NCBI GenBank assembly: GCA_029945725.1
Contig: JAQSDB010000002.1
Location: 186,001-250,000 of the forward strand
Length of the DNA stretch: 64,000 bases
Reading direction: 5' to 3'
DNA from: a bacterium
Lineage (GTDB): Bacteria; Pseudomonadota; Gammaproteobacteria; Pseudomonadales; Moraxellaceae
The notes beneath the pieces were generated by a model. That model did no database searches. It saw only the letters and a program-made list of their open reading frames with translations, and was not told the DNA's origin. A program made the translations under genes and the position numbers. Below, in pieces: positions 10,446 to 19,396 of this stretch. Every line of letters starts with the position of its first letter. Within the stretch, counting starts at the first letter, position 1.

Positions 10446-11588
10446 ATGTCGGCAGCTCGACCACGAGTTCTGGTGGTGTCCACCTCATTTTCACATGATT
10501 CGACCGGGCAAGAGGCAGCAGGTGGTTTCGTGCGTGACTTTGTGCTCAAGCTTGCTGAACGGGCTGATGTTACCGTGATCGCGCCCTCTCTGCAGCCTGG
10601 TATCTTGCAACAGCCCTCTTATCGGGTTCGTTATTTCCCTGTCGCACGTCTGCCTCTTTCTTTGCTAAGCCCCTTGAGCCCCCGAGACTGGTTGCCCATC
10701 GCAAGAGCCTTGCGAGCAGGCAGGGCGGAGGTTGCAGCTGCAGTTGCAAGTGCTCCGCTGGATCTGATTGTCGCCTTGTGGGTTTTGCCCTGCGGTTATT
10801 GGGCAAAAAGTGCCGGGGCGGGCACTCCTTATGTGACCTGGGCGTTAGGCAGCGATATCTGGACTCTGGGGCGTTTGCCTGTCGTGCGCCAAATATTACG
10901 GCGCGTTCTTCGATCAGCCCGGAAAAACTATGCGGACGGGATGGAGCTGGCAGACATGGTTCGACAAATTGGCGGTGGAAGTGTCGCCTTTTTGCCCAGC
11001 TCGCGTCTCCTTCCGGTTCCTCTTGAGCGCGGGGTCAAGCGCACGGAGCCGCCATACCGGCTTGCGTTTCTGGGGCGCTGGCATCCCAACAAGGGCCCTG
11101 ACCTGCTGCTGGAGGCGTTGTCCTTGCTGACCGATCAGGAGTGGTCTCGTATTGAGTCCGTGCATTTTGCGGGCGGTGGAGCGCTGGAGCCTGCTGTAAG
11201 GGCGGCAGTTGCCAGGCTGCAGGCCCAGGGCCGGCCCGTTCAGCTTGAGGGTTACATGAATGCTGATGAGGCGGCGGCCCTTATTGGATGGGCCGATTAC
11301 CTGCTGCTGCCGTCACGGGTTGAGAGCATTCCCGTCATTTTCTCGGATGCCTTGCAGGCGGGTACTCCGTTGATCGCTACCCCTGTGGGTGACTTGCCTG
11401 CATTGCATCGCCTGCATGAGTTTGGCGTGCTGGCCCGGAGTGTTACGGCGCCTGACTTTGCCAGGGCAATTGCGACAGCTGTTTCTTCTCGACCGGATGT
11501 TTTTGCTCCGGCCTTGAAGCGATTGCATGAGCGCTTTGACCTTGATGGTGTTGTTGTCGAGCTGTTGACGCAGGCGGCGCGAGGCTAA
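10446..11588 (+). CDS. GT4-like glycosyltransferase
   Basis: A 380-residue GT-B fold enzyme. The N-terminal half has GGFVRDFVLKLAERADVTVIAPS, typical of the acceptor domain. The C-terminal half has the GRWHPNKGPDLLLEAL donor-binding segment and LLPSRVESIPVIFSDALQAGTPLIA, which corresponds to the E-x7-E motif but with Asp as the second acid. It is probably cytoplasmic or membrane-associated and adds a sugar to a lipid-linked or surface glycan. Donor and acceptor are unknown. It is the only rightward gene in this block, and its stop overlaps the convergent acyltransferase stop by three bases. Confidence 0.85.
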   Translation: MSAARPRVLVVSTSFSHDSTGQEAAGGFVRDFVLKLAERADVTVIAPSLQPGILQQPSYRVRYFPVARLPLSLLSPLSPRDWLPIARALRAGRAEVAAAVASAPLDLIVALWVLPCGYWAKSAGAGTPYVTWALGSDIWTLGRLPVVRQILRRVLRSARKNYADGMELADMVRQIGGGSVAFLPSSRLLPVPLERGVKRTEPPYRLAFLGRWHPNKGPDLLLEALSLLTDQEWSRIESVHFAGGGALEPAVRAAVARLQAQGRPVQLEGYMNADEAAALIGWADYLLLPSRVESIPVIFSDALQAGTPLIATPVGDLPALHRLHEFGVLARSVTAPDFARAIATAVSSRPDVFAPALKRLHERFDLDGVVVELLTQAARG

Positions 11589-12106
11589 ATTCCTTCCAGA
11601 CAGCGTATTTGTCGTGTGGGAATGCCGGCATGCACGGATTTTCCGGGAAGGACTTTGGTGACAAGGCTCATGGCGCCGATGACACACTTCTCACCTGTGC
11701 CGCTGCCCGCCAGGAGTGTGCTGCCTGCACCTATCCAGCTGTAGGCGCCAATGACCACGCCTTCTGTTTTGCTCGGAAAAGCCTGACACACAGGGTTGTG
11801 GTGAAACTCACCCGCATCGGCATGCGTCAGGATGATGACCCGGGGCGCCAGCGTTGCCCCTTTGCCGATATGGATTTCGCCACTCAAGTCCAGCAAGCAG
11901 TCGGTGCCGACATGGGCATTGTCGTCAATATGCAGATTTCTGAAGCCACTGACGGGGTTGATGATGCGTATGCTGTAGACGCGTACGTTTTTCCCGATAC
12001 GGGCACCACCCAGACGCAGCAGCAATGCACGCAGTCTCGGCTCTACTACGGCATGCAGGATGAGCTCGTAGAGGATAAAGCATCGTTTGATGAGTGCTTC
12101 TTTCAT
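11585..12106 (-). CDS. Left-handed beta-helix acyltransferase (WbbJ/WcaF-like)
   Basis: A 173-residue protein made of hexapeptide repeats ([LIV]-G-x4 pattern from residue ~35 on), as in trimeric O- or N-acetyltransferases. ILTHADAGEFHH contains the catalytic-type histidine segment, and GAYSWIGAGSTLLAG and GAMSLVTKVLPGKSVHAGIPTRQI match the WcaF/WbbJ ending. It lies 18 bases downstream of the aminotransferase, so it may acylate the amino sugar that enzyme makes, but O-acetylation of a glycan is equally possible. Confidence 0.85.
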   Translation of the reverse strand: MKEALIKRCFILYELILHAVVEPRLRALLLRLGGARIGKNVRVYSIRIINPVSGFRNLHIDDNAHVGTDCLLDLSGEIHIGKGATLAPRVIILTHADAGEFHHNPVCQAFPSKTEGVVIGAYSWIGAGSTLLAGSGTGEKCVIGAMSLVTKVLPGKSVHAGIPTRQIRCLEGI

Positions 12107-12124
12107 GCAGTATTTGCCCGGTTT

Positions 12125-13300
12125 TTAGCGAAATATATCGTGCATGGCAGTGATGACGCGATCGACATCAGCATCCGTCATTCGTAACGACAGTGGCATG
12201 CTGAGTGTTTCCCGTCCCGCTGCAGATGCATGCGGCTGGCTCTCCGGGGTCCATCCGTAGGTGTCCTGGTAGTATTTGTGCTCGCACATGGACTGGTAGT
12301 GCACTCCAGTGCCAATTTTCCGGGTAGTCAGTTCATTGAGGATGTCGTCACGCATGCGTCCCGAAGCGGAGCCAATTTTTACAGTGTACAGATGATAGGC
12401 ATGCCGATCCTGCGCCGTGTTGACAAAGTCCTCCGGCAATGTGATTGGCAGCCCCTTCAGTCCCGACTGGTACTGCTCCCATATTTGTGCGCGTCGTATC
12501 CAGTGCTTTTCAAGTTTTGCCAACTGGTGAATGCCCAGTGATGCCTGGATGTCTGTAAAGTTCATCTTGAAGCCCGGCTCTTCCACGCTGTAATGCGAAT
12601 AACCGCTGCTGCCAAAACGCTTCCAGGCGTCACGGCTCAGCCCGTGACCTGACAGCATTCGGGCCCGCGCTACATGCTCCTTGTTTTTGCCGATAATCAT
12701 GCCGCCTTCACCAGTGACGAGATTCTTGGTGGGGTAAAAGCTGAAGCAGCCGAAGTCACCCATGGTGCCTGCTTTCTCGCCACCGCAGATCGTTTCTATG
12801 GCGTGTGCGCAGTCTTCAATGATGGCTATATCATGCCCGCTGTTCCGGATTACCGTACGCAGCGCCTGCATGTCACAGGGGCGGCCGTACAGGTGTACCG
12901 GAAGAATGGCGCGGGTCCTGGGTGTGATTGCACGGGCAACAGCATCGGGATCAATGTTGTTGGTATGCGGATCAATGTCGGCGAGGACGGGTTTGCCGCC
13001 GGCATGAATAATCGAGTTGATGGTTGCGCAGAATGTCAGTGGCGTCGTGATGACTTCGTCGTCGGGTTGAAGGTTAAGTGCATGCAGACTCAGATAAAGG
13101 GCTGAAGTGCACGAAGACACGGCGACGACATTTTCAGGATCAACTCCCTTGTAGTCGGCAAAGTCCGCTTCGAATTTTCTGGTTTTCGGCCCGGTACCAA
13201 GCCAGCCGGAGCGCAGTGTTTCGATGACCTCATTGATTTCTTCCTCGCCGATCAGGGGCGCGCCAAAAACCAGAAATGGAGTTTCGCTGGAGTTGCTCAT
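12125..13300 (-). CDS. DegT/DnrJ/EryC1/StrS-family sugar aminotransferase
   Basis: A PLP-dependent aminotransferase of 391 residues, of the family that aminates keto sugars bound to nucleotides (ArnB, PglE, WbpE relatives). The PLP lysine is Lys192 in FYPTKNLVTGEGG; Asp163 in IEDCAHA is the pyridine-nitrogen partner; SSCTSALYLSL is the phosphate-binding segment. It sits 12 bases after the GT2 gene and before the acyltransferase, a layout common in amino-sugar glycan clusters. The dehydratase that should supply the keto sugar is not in the window. Confidence 0.9.
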   Translation of the reverse strand: MSNSSETPFLVFGAPLIGEEEINEVIETLRSGWLGTGPKTRKFEADFADYKGVDPENVVAVSSCTSALYLSLHALNLQPDDEVITTPLTFCATINSIIHAGGKPVLADIDPHTNNIDPDAVARAITPRTRAILPVHLYGRPCDMQALRTVIRNSGHDIAIIEDCAHAIETICGGEKAGTMGDFGCFSFYPTKNLVTGEGGMIIGKNKEHVARARMLSGHGLSRDAWKRFGSSGYSHYSVEEPGFKMNFTDIQASLGIHQLAKLEKHWIRRAQIWEQYQSGLKGLPITLPEDFVNTAQDRHAYHLYTVKIGSASGRMRDDILNELTTRKIGTGVHYQSMCEHKYYQDTYGWTPESQPHASAAGRETLSMPLSLRMTDADVDRVITAMHDIFR

Positions 13301-13312
13301 GGGTTCTCCCGG

Positions 13313-14194
13313 TTATTGGTCATCTTTGAAGGTGAGGGCGGTAATCTGCTCGGAAACCAGCCCGATCAGAAAGATAACAATTGCGTTGATATAGAGCAGC
13401 GCACTCATATTGGTGAATCTGTGACTTGATGTAAAAGTGTAGCCATAATACGTCGATGCAGTCAGGAAAAAGAAAAGGCTGATCGGAACAAATATCTTCA
13501 GGGGCGAGTAAAGCGTGCCTATTTTGAAAATGATGAGAAAAAAACGCAGCCCGTCCCTGACCAGACGAATATGGCTTTTACCAATACGTTTAGGAGCCAT
13601 GATGGGTTCGTAGGCGACAGAGTAGCCGGCCCGGAAAAAGCTCATCGTGATCGTGGTGGGGTAGGAGAATCCGTTGGGCAGCAAATAAAGGAATTCACGG
13701 AACTTTTCCGCCTTAACCGCACGAAACCCGGACGTCAGGTCTTCAATTTTCTGCTCAACCATCCAGCTGGAAAGGGCATTATAAAGCGTATTGACAGCAG
13801 CCCTGTGAGTGCCTGCCTGCGAAGACAGGCCGCGGGCACCCACCACCATGTCATAGCCTTCGCTCATGCGTAGCAGCAGTCTTTCGATATCTTCCGGCTT
13901 GTGCTGGCCGTCAGCATCCATGAATACCAGGATGCTGCGTGTCGCTGCCCGTGCTCCGGTCTTGATGGCGGCACCATTGCCTTTACTGTAGGGGTGGCTG
14001 ACGACCCGTGCTCCCAGTGACGTGCACACGGCCGCCGTATCATCCGTTGAGCCATCATCAACCACGATGATTTCTGCGCCGGGGCAGTACTTGTGCAGAT
14101 CAGGAAGCACTTTGTGCAGCCCGCCGGACTCGTTCTTGGCAGGCATTACGATGGAAACATCGGCAAAGTTGGGGCGTTGGCTGGTGATATTCAT
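13313..14194 (-). CDS. GT2 glycosyltransferase, polyprenyl-phosphate type, with C-terminal membrane helices
   Basis: The 293-residue protein opens with a GT-A fold: VSIVMPAKNE, VVDDGST (Asp46-Asp47) and MDADGQH (the DxD-like site at 93-95). Two hydrophobic helices occupy residues ~225-285. This build resembles DPM1/GtrB-like enzymes that charge undecaprenyl phosphate with a sugar on the cytoplasmic face. Its ATG overlaps the stop of the upstream membrane protein (ATGA), so the two are translationally coupled. This makes it a likely sugar-lipid supplier for that predicted GT-C enzyme. Confidence 0.88.
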   Translation of the reverse strand: MNITSQRPNFADVSIVMPAKNESGGLHKVLPDLHKYCPGAEIIVVDDGSTDDTAAVCTSLGARVVSHPYSKGNGAAIKTGARAATRSILVFMDADGQHKPEDIERLLLRMSEGYDMVVGARGLSSQAGTHRAAVNTLYNALSSWMVEQKIEDLTSGFRAVKAEKFREFLYLLPNGFSYPTTITMSFFRAGYSVAYEPIMAPKRIGKSHIRLVRDGLRFFLIIFKIGTLYSPLKIFVPISLFFFLTASTYYGYTFTSSHRFTNMSALLYINAIVIFLIGLVSEQITALTFKDDQ

Positions 14195-16128
14195 GGCTTT
14201 CCTGTGGCAGGCTTCCGTAATGCATTCATTTCCTGGCGGAATTCGGGAGGCGCATCGCCAGTCACTTGGTCGAGTTCGTTGAGCACTTGTTGCAGCTTTG
14301 CACGATCATTTTCCCTGGCCAGTGCTTTGGCAAGGATAAGCCCGACTGTTGGCATGATGGCCTTGTTGTCCTGTGCCCAGATGTCACTGAGTATGTCCCT
14401 CGCCTCTGCGTCGCGCCCATTGTCGCTGAGCCACTGACTGATAGTAAAACGTGTCAGCCAGATACTGCGACGGGCCTCCCCGTATTGTCTCCGAAGCTTC
14501 ATGTCGACAGCAGGCAGCACATCAACCAGCGGCCGGAAATCGGCATGACCGCAACGGCCTCCCTGCTTTCTTTCCAGTACATCACTCAATCCTATGCTAA
14601 GGGAGGTTGCATAACTTCCCAGTGTGCTCATGGCGCCAGCCGTACTTCGGATAAGTACCGCCGGCGGCGGGGTACCAATGCGGCAATAGATGGATATCGC
14701 CTGCAGATAATAAATTGCCGCGAAATCAGGATTTTTTTCTGCGCCGCGCAGTGTTACCGCCAGTGCCATCTGCCTCTCATGATGCGCGAGCAGGTATTCA
14801 GCGTAGTCGGTACCTGCGCGGGTTGAGAGCGGGTGGTTGATGGCGCTGGTTTGCAGAAGGAGACCCTGACTGCCCCAGATAGCGGTGCGCTGTGCGGTGG
14901 AGAACGCCAAAAGCGCGAGATAGCAGGCAAGCGCCACGATGAGCAGTCGCGGGCGCCATGGCCAGAGCGTGATGATCAGGGCGGCAGCTGCAACCAGTAG
15001 ACCTGCTGACGGCAGATAGTTGCGATGCTCGAAATAGAGCTCCAGGGCAATCATCGTGGATTCGACCAGATGCCCGGAAAAATAGAACAAAAGACCGAAG
15101 GAAACGGGCCACCAGCGCGGTGAGTCGGCACAGCGCAGTGCGATGCAGAGGACCAGCAGCAGTCCTGATATTGCCGCAAGTGTCGTCAGGGGCGAGATCA
15201 GGCTGTGCGAAATGACAAAGTCATCCTGATACAGGCCCATGTGGGCACTGTTGGGCAGGAGGATGTCCCGGATATAGGAGAAAAGAACCCGGGGCTGCGT
15301 CAGGAGCCGTTCATCGAGCGAGAAGTCACGTCCGAGATAGCCGTCAGTGATGAATCGCGGTGGCGCAAGGGAGAGGGCAGCGCCGGCGAAAGCAATGACA
15401 ATCACAATGCCGGTCAGCAGGGGCAGCAGGCGTTTCGGTGTTTTGGCGGTGGCCGCGAAGAAAAAGAGTTCAATCAGGACGATAAAGGCCAGGGTGCTGA
15501 CGCCGGACTCTTTGGCAAAGACAGCAAGGGGCAGCAACAGCAAGAGGCTGCAGGCAAGGATGAGTTTGCTGCGCACGGGTCGGGCATCGAGAGCGTCACG
15601 ACCGGCCACATAGGCAAGGCAGGCCGCCAGCGAGAAGAAAGTGCTGATCTCGGTCATGCGCTGGACGATATAAAGCACCGTGCTGATATGTATCGGCAGC
15701 AGGAGCCACCAGGCCGCGAGGCTGGCGGCGAAAAGGTCCGGCGCTGAAACGGCTGCAGGAGTACGCCGGCGAAAAAGGCGGCGGAGCAGAAAAAAAAGCA
15801 GAAGCCCGTTGAGCAGGTGAATGACGAGATTGGTGGCCTTGAGGGCGGGTGTGGAAAACAGGCCGAGGGCATGATTGCCGGCGAAGCTCGCCATGGAGAC
15901 GGCCCGCCCCAGGGGGCCGGAAGGATTGGAGAAAATGATGTCGGCGTAAGGTGCCTGGCCTGGCGCGTAATGGCTGAACATGCCGAGGTTGCTTTCATCA
16001 TCCACCAGCCAGGGACCAGACAATCCGGGTAGATAGATGGCAGCGCTCAAGAGCAGACCGGTCAGCAGGATCAGCCATGGCAGGCGATGGTTTTGCACGG
16101 GCAGCTCTGCCGGGTGCGGCTCACTCAT
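14191..16128 (-). CDS. Polytopic membrane protein, GT-C/TMTC-like, paralogue of the next gene upstream
   Basis: A 645-residue protein with about ten hydrophobic segments and a soluble, helical C-terminal region of roughly 200 residues that looks TPR-like. An Asp-Asp pair lies in the first external loop after TM1 (WLVDDESN, Asp43-Asp44), as in GT-C transferases using polyprenyl-phosphate sugars. ELYFEHRNYLPS is shared with the paralogue at 16523-18421, as are YIVQRM and the TNLVIHLLN segment. The open frame reaches a TTG at 16161; the ATG at 16128 is chosen because TM1 follows normally. Given pilA nearby, pilin glycosylation is a reasonable but unproven role. Confidence 0.75.
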   Translation of the reverse strand: MSEPHPAELPVQNHRLPWLILLTGLLLSAAIYLPGLSGPWLVDDESNLGMFSHYAPGQAPYADIIFSNPSGPLGRAVSMASFAGNHALGLFSTPALKATNLVIHLLNGLLLFFLLRRLFRRRTPAAVSAPDLFAASLAAWWLLLPIHISTVLYIVQRMTEISTFFSLAACLAYVAGRDALDARPVRSKLILACSLLLLLPLAVFAKESGVSTLAFIVLIELFFFAATAKTPKRLLPLLTGIVIVIAFAGAALSLAPPRFITDGYLGRDFSLDERLLTQPRVLFSYIRDILLPNSAHMGLYQDDFVISHSLISPLTTLAAISGLLLVLCIALRCADSPRWWPVSFGLLFYFSGHLVESTMIALELYFEHRNYLPSAGLLVAAAALIITLWPWRPRLLIVALACYLALLAFSTAQRTAIWGSQGLLLQTSAINHPLSTRAGTDYAEYLLAHHERQMALAVTLRGAEKNPDFAAIYYLQAISIYCRIGTPPPAVLIRSTAGAMSTLGSYATSLSIGLSDVLERKQGGRCGHADFRPLVDVLPAVDMKLRRQYGEARRSIWLTRFTISQWLSDNGRDAEARDILSDIWAQDNKAIMPTVGLILAKALARENDRAKLQQVLNELDQVTGDAPPEFRQEMNALRKPATGKP

Positions 16129-16522
16129 GGCTATGTCTCGACATCTGGCTTTGCCGCTCAATCATGGGCTGCCGGAATCCGGCGCTGGTATGGGGGCTGC
16201 TTTTCTGTGGCGTTGTCAGCATCACCGGAAGGGGATTCCTGAGTGTTTTCTGGGGCAGGGCCAGAGGCGCGCAGGATAAGGTATCACAGCACCCCAAAGG
16301 ACATTGAGCACGCATTTTACTGGCCGTGAAGCTGGGCAGGGTGAATAAAACGCTCATTTCCCGCCTCTGCAAGTTATGTACTTTATGCGGCGAGCACCTG
16401 GGGTTCCGTGTATTCAGTAATGATCTGGCTGTACCGGCAAGCCACGGTATGGCCACTCAAAATCATGGTTAAAATTCCGTATCTTTTGCCCGTATGACAG
16501 AGTCCTTGAATTTATCCATGTT
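16129..16522. other. Intergenic region of about 390 bases between the two GT-C-like paralogues
   Basis: I find no convincing gene on either strand. Short open frames here have no initiation signals or recognisable families. A weak TTGCAG/TTTATT pair on the minus strand could be a promoter for the gene ending at 14191, but I do not call it. No T-tailed hairpin was seen after the stop of the 16523-18421 gene. Confidence 0.5.
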
Positions 16523-18421
16523 TTACGGCGGCAGGCTGGCGCGCAGCTTTTTTATATCGTTGGCCAATGTCGGATAGAACAGTTTTTTGCGCCAGTCCAG
16601 ACTTTTTTCTGCCAGATCAAGATAGCGTCCGGCATCGCTGTAGAGACCGGCAGAGCCGAGATAAAGTGCCTGACGGTAGGGGAAGACCGGGTTCGGGCTT
16701 GCCGCAAATGCTGCATCATAATAAGCGATGGTTTTTTCAAGATCCTGATTCGACACTGCAAGCTCAGCCAGGCTCATGTATAGATCCGACTGCGTGCTTC
16801 CTTTGAATTTCGGATTCTTTGCCAGTGTCAGCATCAACCTTTCAAGTCCCTGTTCGGAAAATCCCGGACAAGGATTCCTTGCCTCTCCCGTTTTGAAGCC
16901 GGTAAGCCGCGCCAACACGCTGACGGCTGTTGACTCATAGTCGGCGCGTGATGCTCTTGCTACAAGATCATCAAAGTCCGGCGGCGTGCCGGTGTGTACA
17001 CATTGAGCGAAACGCTCGGACATGACGGGCGCGAGAATGTTGGGGTGGTCTCTCCCGGCTTTCTGGAGAACAAGTGCGGCCTCCCCTTCCAGTCCGGGAA
17101 TCTGATAAAGCACACTTGCATATTCTTGCGCTGTCCGCAGCGAGGTTGGGTTGTCATGGTACCAGGTGGCCGCCTGCGCGGGATAATCGCCCCATAGCTC
17201 GGCATTTTGTCGCGTCAGGAACGATATAAACACAAGAAAAATAAAGCCCCCCGCAGCGGCAGCGGGTTTTATTTTTTGAGTTGATGCCTGTGTAAAAAAC
17301 AGGGTGAGCAATGAGGCAATGCTTATCCAGATGCCAAGCTGTGGCAAATAGTTGCGATGCTCAAAATAGAGTTCCAGGGGGATGACTGTCGATTCCATGC
17401 TATGGCCGGCGAAGTAGAAAAATACTCCGAAAGCAAACAGGGGGGCTTTCTTGCGCAACATGAATGAAGCGGACAGCAAGCCAAGGATGAATATCCATGA
17501 GTAGAGGGTATTTATCGGGCTCCACAAGGATCTGGATATGGGGAAATTGTCAAAATAAAGCCCGGTGCCTCCGGTGTGGGGAATCAGCAGCTTGTCGAGG
17601 TAGCTGACCAGTACCGGGCCCTGGGTAAAAAGCCTTTCGGCGGCAGTGTAATCGCGGTTTTCAAAGCCGGTAGTGAATCCCTTGTACGAGTAAAGGCTGT
17701 ACACGACGAATAACAGCAAGGGCGCCCAGAGAAAGCATGCTTTCCAGTATGGCCACCATTCCGGTGTGTCTGGAGCTTTGTTAATGCTGAAGAAAAAATA
17801 CTCAATCAGAAGCGCATAGGCACACAGCAGCAAGCCATTTTCCTTGCATAAAATGCCGATAATTAAAAAAACACCAATGCCTCCAGTGCAATAAGCCAAT
17901 GCGGCAGCCGGCGCCGTACTCAGCCGCGCTCTCCCCGAGACATACAGGATCAGGCCGATGAGCGTCGTCGCAGTGCTCAGCAGATTCATGCGCTGAATAA
18001 TGTAAGAAACATTGGATACTTGCAGTGGGTGTAGCGCCCATACGGCAGCTATCAGCAATGCCATTACGGTTCCTTTGCTTCCCGGAGAGGGGCAAAGCAG
18101 CTTCAAAAGCAGCCAGAAGCACAGGCAGGTATTGAGCAAATGCAGGAGCAGGTTGGTGCTCTTGAGGGCATGGATGTCGGCGGGCCAGCTTTGGTCGTTA
18201 ATCAAAAAGCTGGCGAGGCTGAGCGGTCGGCCAGGGAAATGTGCGCTGGACAGGCAGAAGCGAATAATGTCCTGGGTGCTGGTGATGTCACCCATGTCGG
18301 CCCATGGCTTGAAGTTGGGGACGTCGTCAAAAATGAACGTTCCGCCAAGGCCAGGGATGTACAGATAATAGGTCAGTAGCAGAAGGCCAATAAACAAAAG
18401 ACCGGTACCGGTCTCAAGCAT
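16523..18421 (-). CDS. Polytopic membrane protein, GT-C/TMTC-like, next to pilA
   Basis: A 632-residue paralogue of the preceding gene. It has the same opening (TM1, then GGTFIFDDVPNF with Asp32-Asp33), the SYIIQRM and STNLLLHLLN segments, ELYFEHRNYLPQ, and a C-terminal helical domain with TPR-like spacing. The family resembles GT-C enzymes that take sugars from polyprenyl phosphate and glycosylate exported proteins. It lies directly downstream of pilA, where other species keep pilin glycosyltransferases such as TfpO or TfpW. The frame is open to a TTG at 18457; the ATG at 18421 is chosen, and neither has a clear ribosome binding site. Confidence 0.75.
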   Translation of the reverse strand: MLETGTGLLFIGLLLLTYYLYIPGLGGTFIFDDVPNFKPWADMGDITSTQDIIRFCLSSAHFPGRPLSLASFLINDQSWPADIHALKSTNLLLHLLNTCLCFWLLLKLLCPSPGSKGTVMALLIAAVWALHPLQVSNVSYIIQRMNLLSTATTLIGLILYVSGRARLSTAPAAALAYCTGGIGVFLIIGILCKENGLLLCAYALLIEYFFFSINKAPDTPEWWPYWKACFLWAPLLLFVVYSLYSYKGFTTGFENRDYTAAERLFTQGPVLVSYLDKLLIPHTGGTGLYFDNFPISRSLWSPINTLYSWIFILGLLSASFMLRKKAPLFAFGVFFYFAGHSMESTVIPLELYFEHRNYLPQLGIWISIASLLTLFFTQASTQKIKPAAAAGGFIFLVFISFLTRQNAELWGDYPAQAATWYHDNPTSLRTAQEYASVLYQIPGLEGEAALVLQKAGRDHPNILAPVMSERFAQCVHTGTPPDFDDLVARASRADYESTAVSVLARLTGFKTGEARNPCPGFSEQGLERLMLTLAKNPKFKGSTQSDLYMSLAELAVSNQDLEKTIAYYDAAFAASPNPVFPYRQALYLGSAGLYSDAGRYLDLAEKSLDWRKKLFYPTLANDIKKLRASLPP

Positions 18422-18488
18422 CTTTTTTTTAGTGTCGCAGGAGGGAAGTGACAGCAAAATAATGGGCTTCGTTGGTTATTGACGTAGA

Positions 18489-18521
18489 TAAAAAAATGGC
18501 CCGCTTTTGCGGGCCATTTTT
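18489..18521 (-). terminator. Rho-independent terminator after pilA
   Basis: AAAAATGGCCCGC and GCGGGCCATTTTT form a 13-bp stem around TTTT, just after the pilA stop on the minus strand. It should insulate abundant pilA mRNA from the glycosyltransferase-like gene downstream, allowing only partial read-through. Confidence 0.88.
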
Positions 18522-18533
18522 ATGCAGTACCGA

Positions 18534-18974
18534 TTATGCGCGGCAGTTGGCCGGGCGATACTTCATCGGCAGTGTTGCTGTAGCAATCGCAGCGGTGCAG
18601 GACCACTTGATGCCACCAGCGGTGACGGTCGGGCGGAGCAGCAAGGTCTTGCCGGTGATGGCAACGTCCTTGGAGTAGGTGATGGTGATCAGGCCGTTGG
18701 CGCCAATGCCAACAGACTTCACGTTGTTGCCAGTGATGGACGCTGGAACAGGCATGCCATAGCTGGGGTTGGCGGCGGTGAGCCATTTGCCAACAGACAG
18801 ACGGGTTTCAGCAACGCCAGTCTTGGCGCCAGCAGCCAGGCTCAGACCTTCAGCTACCTTGGTACGGATGGTGTAATCCTGATAAGCAGGGATGGCCACA
18901 GCGGCCAGAATGCCGATGATCGCAACCACGATCATCAGTTCGATCAGGGTGAAGCCCTTTTGCATCTTATTCAT
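18534..18974 (-). CDS. pilA: Type IV major pilin PilA
   Basis: PilA is the subunit of the type IV pilus. The prepilin leader is MNKMQKG and processing leaves Phe8 as the first mature residue; Glu12 is the conserved +5 glutamate, within [20 protein letters not shown]. The hydrophobic alpha-1 helix covers residues 8-35. Cys126 and Cys144 would close the C-terminal disulfide loop. Length 146 residues is typical. GAGGAG lies 7 bases before the ATG at 18974, which is preferred over an in-frame upstream start at 18989. A sigma-54-like promoter and inverted repeats lie upstream. Confidence 0.96.
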   Translation of the reverse strand: MNKMQKGFTLIELMIVVAIIGILAAVAIPAYQDYTIRTKVAEGLSLAAGAKTGVAETRLSVGKWLTAANPSYGMPVPASITGNNVKSVGIGANGLITITYSKDVAITGKTLLLRPTVTAGGIKWSCTAAIATATLPMKYRPANCRA

Positions 18975-19007
18975 GGTGTCTCTCCTCAAAGAGAAAATTT
19001 TGTTGTT

Positions 19008-19019
19008 ACGCTCGAGCGT
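19008..19019. repeat. 12-bp perfect palindrome in the pilA leader
   Basis: ACGCTCGAGCGT is fully self-complementary and lies between the predicted transcription start and the pilA ribosome binding site. It could be a protein site in DNA or a small hairpin that protects the 5' end of pilA mRNA. No function is shown. Confidence 0.5.
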
Positions 19020-19056
19020 GATTTATGCCGGTGGCAAAATCGCTGTGTAAGGCTAA

Positions 19057-19073
19057 TGCACGTTCGATGCCAA
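19057..19073 (-). promoter_or_regulatory. Sigma-54 (RpoN) type promoter for pilA
   Basis: Read on the minus strand the sequence is TTGGCATCGAACGTGCA. It has GG and GC doublets with the exact spacing of -24/-12 promoters (consensus YTGGCAC-N5-TTGC). The start of transcription would be near 19046, giving a leader of ~70 bases. In Pseudomonas pilA is transcribed by RpoN under PilS/PilR. PilR and RpoN are not encoded in this window. Confidence 0.7.
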
Positions 19074-19155
19074 TACAAGCAAGTCACCCTTCATGCCCTG
19101 AAAAGCCTTGGTTCCTGAGCTTTGATGTAAAGAGAGGGTGGTTTACGGCCGCTTT

Positions 19156-19198
19156 GTCTGCAGACTGATGGCGAGTCAACTGACAAAATTTGTCAGTT
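19156..19198. promoter_or_regulatory. Two inverted repeats upstream of the pilA promoter, possible activator sites
   Basis: A perfect palindrome GTCTGCAGAC (19156-19165) is followed by arms AACTGACAAA and TTTGTCAGTT with one central base (19178-19198). They lie ~110-150 bases upstream of the predicted pilA start, the usual distance for an enhancer-binding protein, and contain TGTC cores as reported for PilR sites. They also lie just before the divergent tRNA-Thr promoter, so another role is possible. Confidence 0.45.
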
Positions 19199-19250
19199 TG
19201 TGCATGTTGCTGTCGTTGCCGGATAGATGAAGGTGCCGGTGCTTTGCTTC

Positions 19251-19279
19251 TTGTCTGGCTTTGGGTGGGCGGCTACAAT
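19251..19279 (+). promoter_or_regulatory. Sigma-70 promoter of tRNA-Thr
   Basis: TTGTCT (19251-19256) and TACAAT (19274-19279) are 17 bases apart, followed by a GC-rich discriminator (CGCGCCCGC) typical of stringently controlled stable RNA promoters. The mature tRNA starts about 40 bases downstream. Confidence 0.75.
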
Positions 19280-19320
19280 CGCGCCCGCTGCCGGTCCGGC
19301 AGATTCCCGTATTTTTCAGC

Positions 19321-19396
<76 letters not shown>

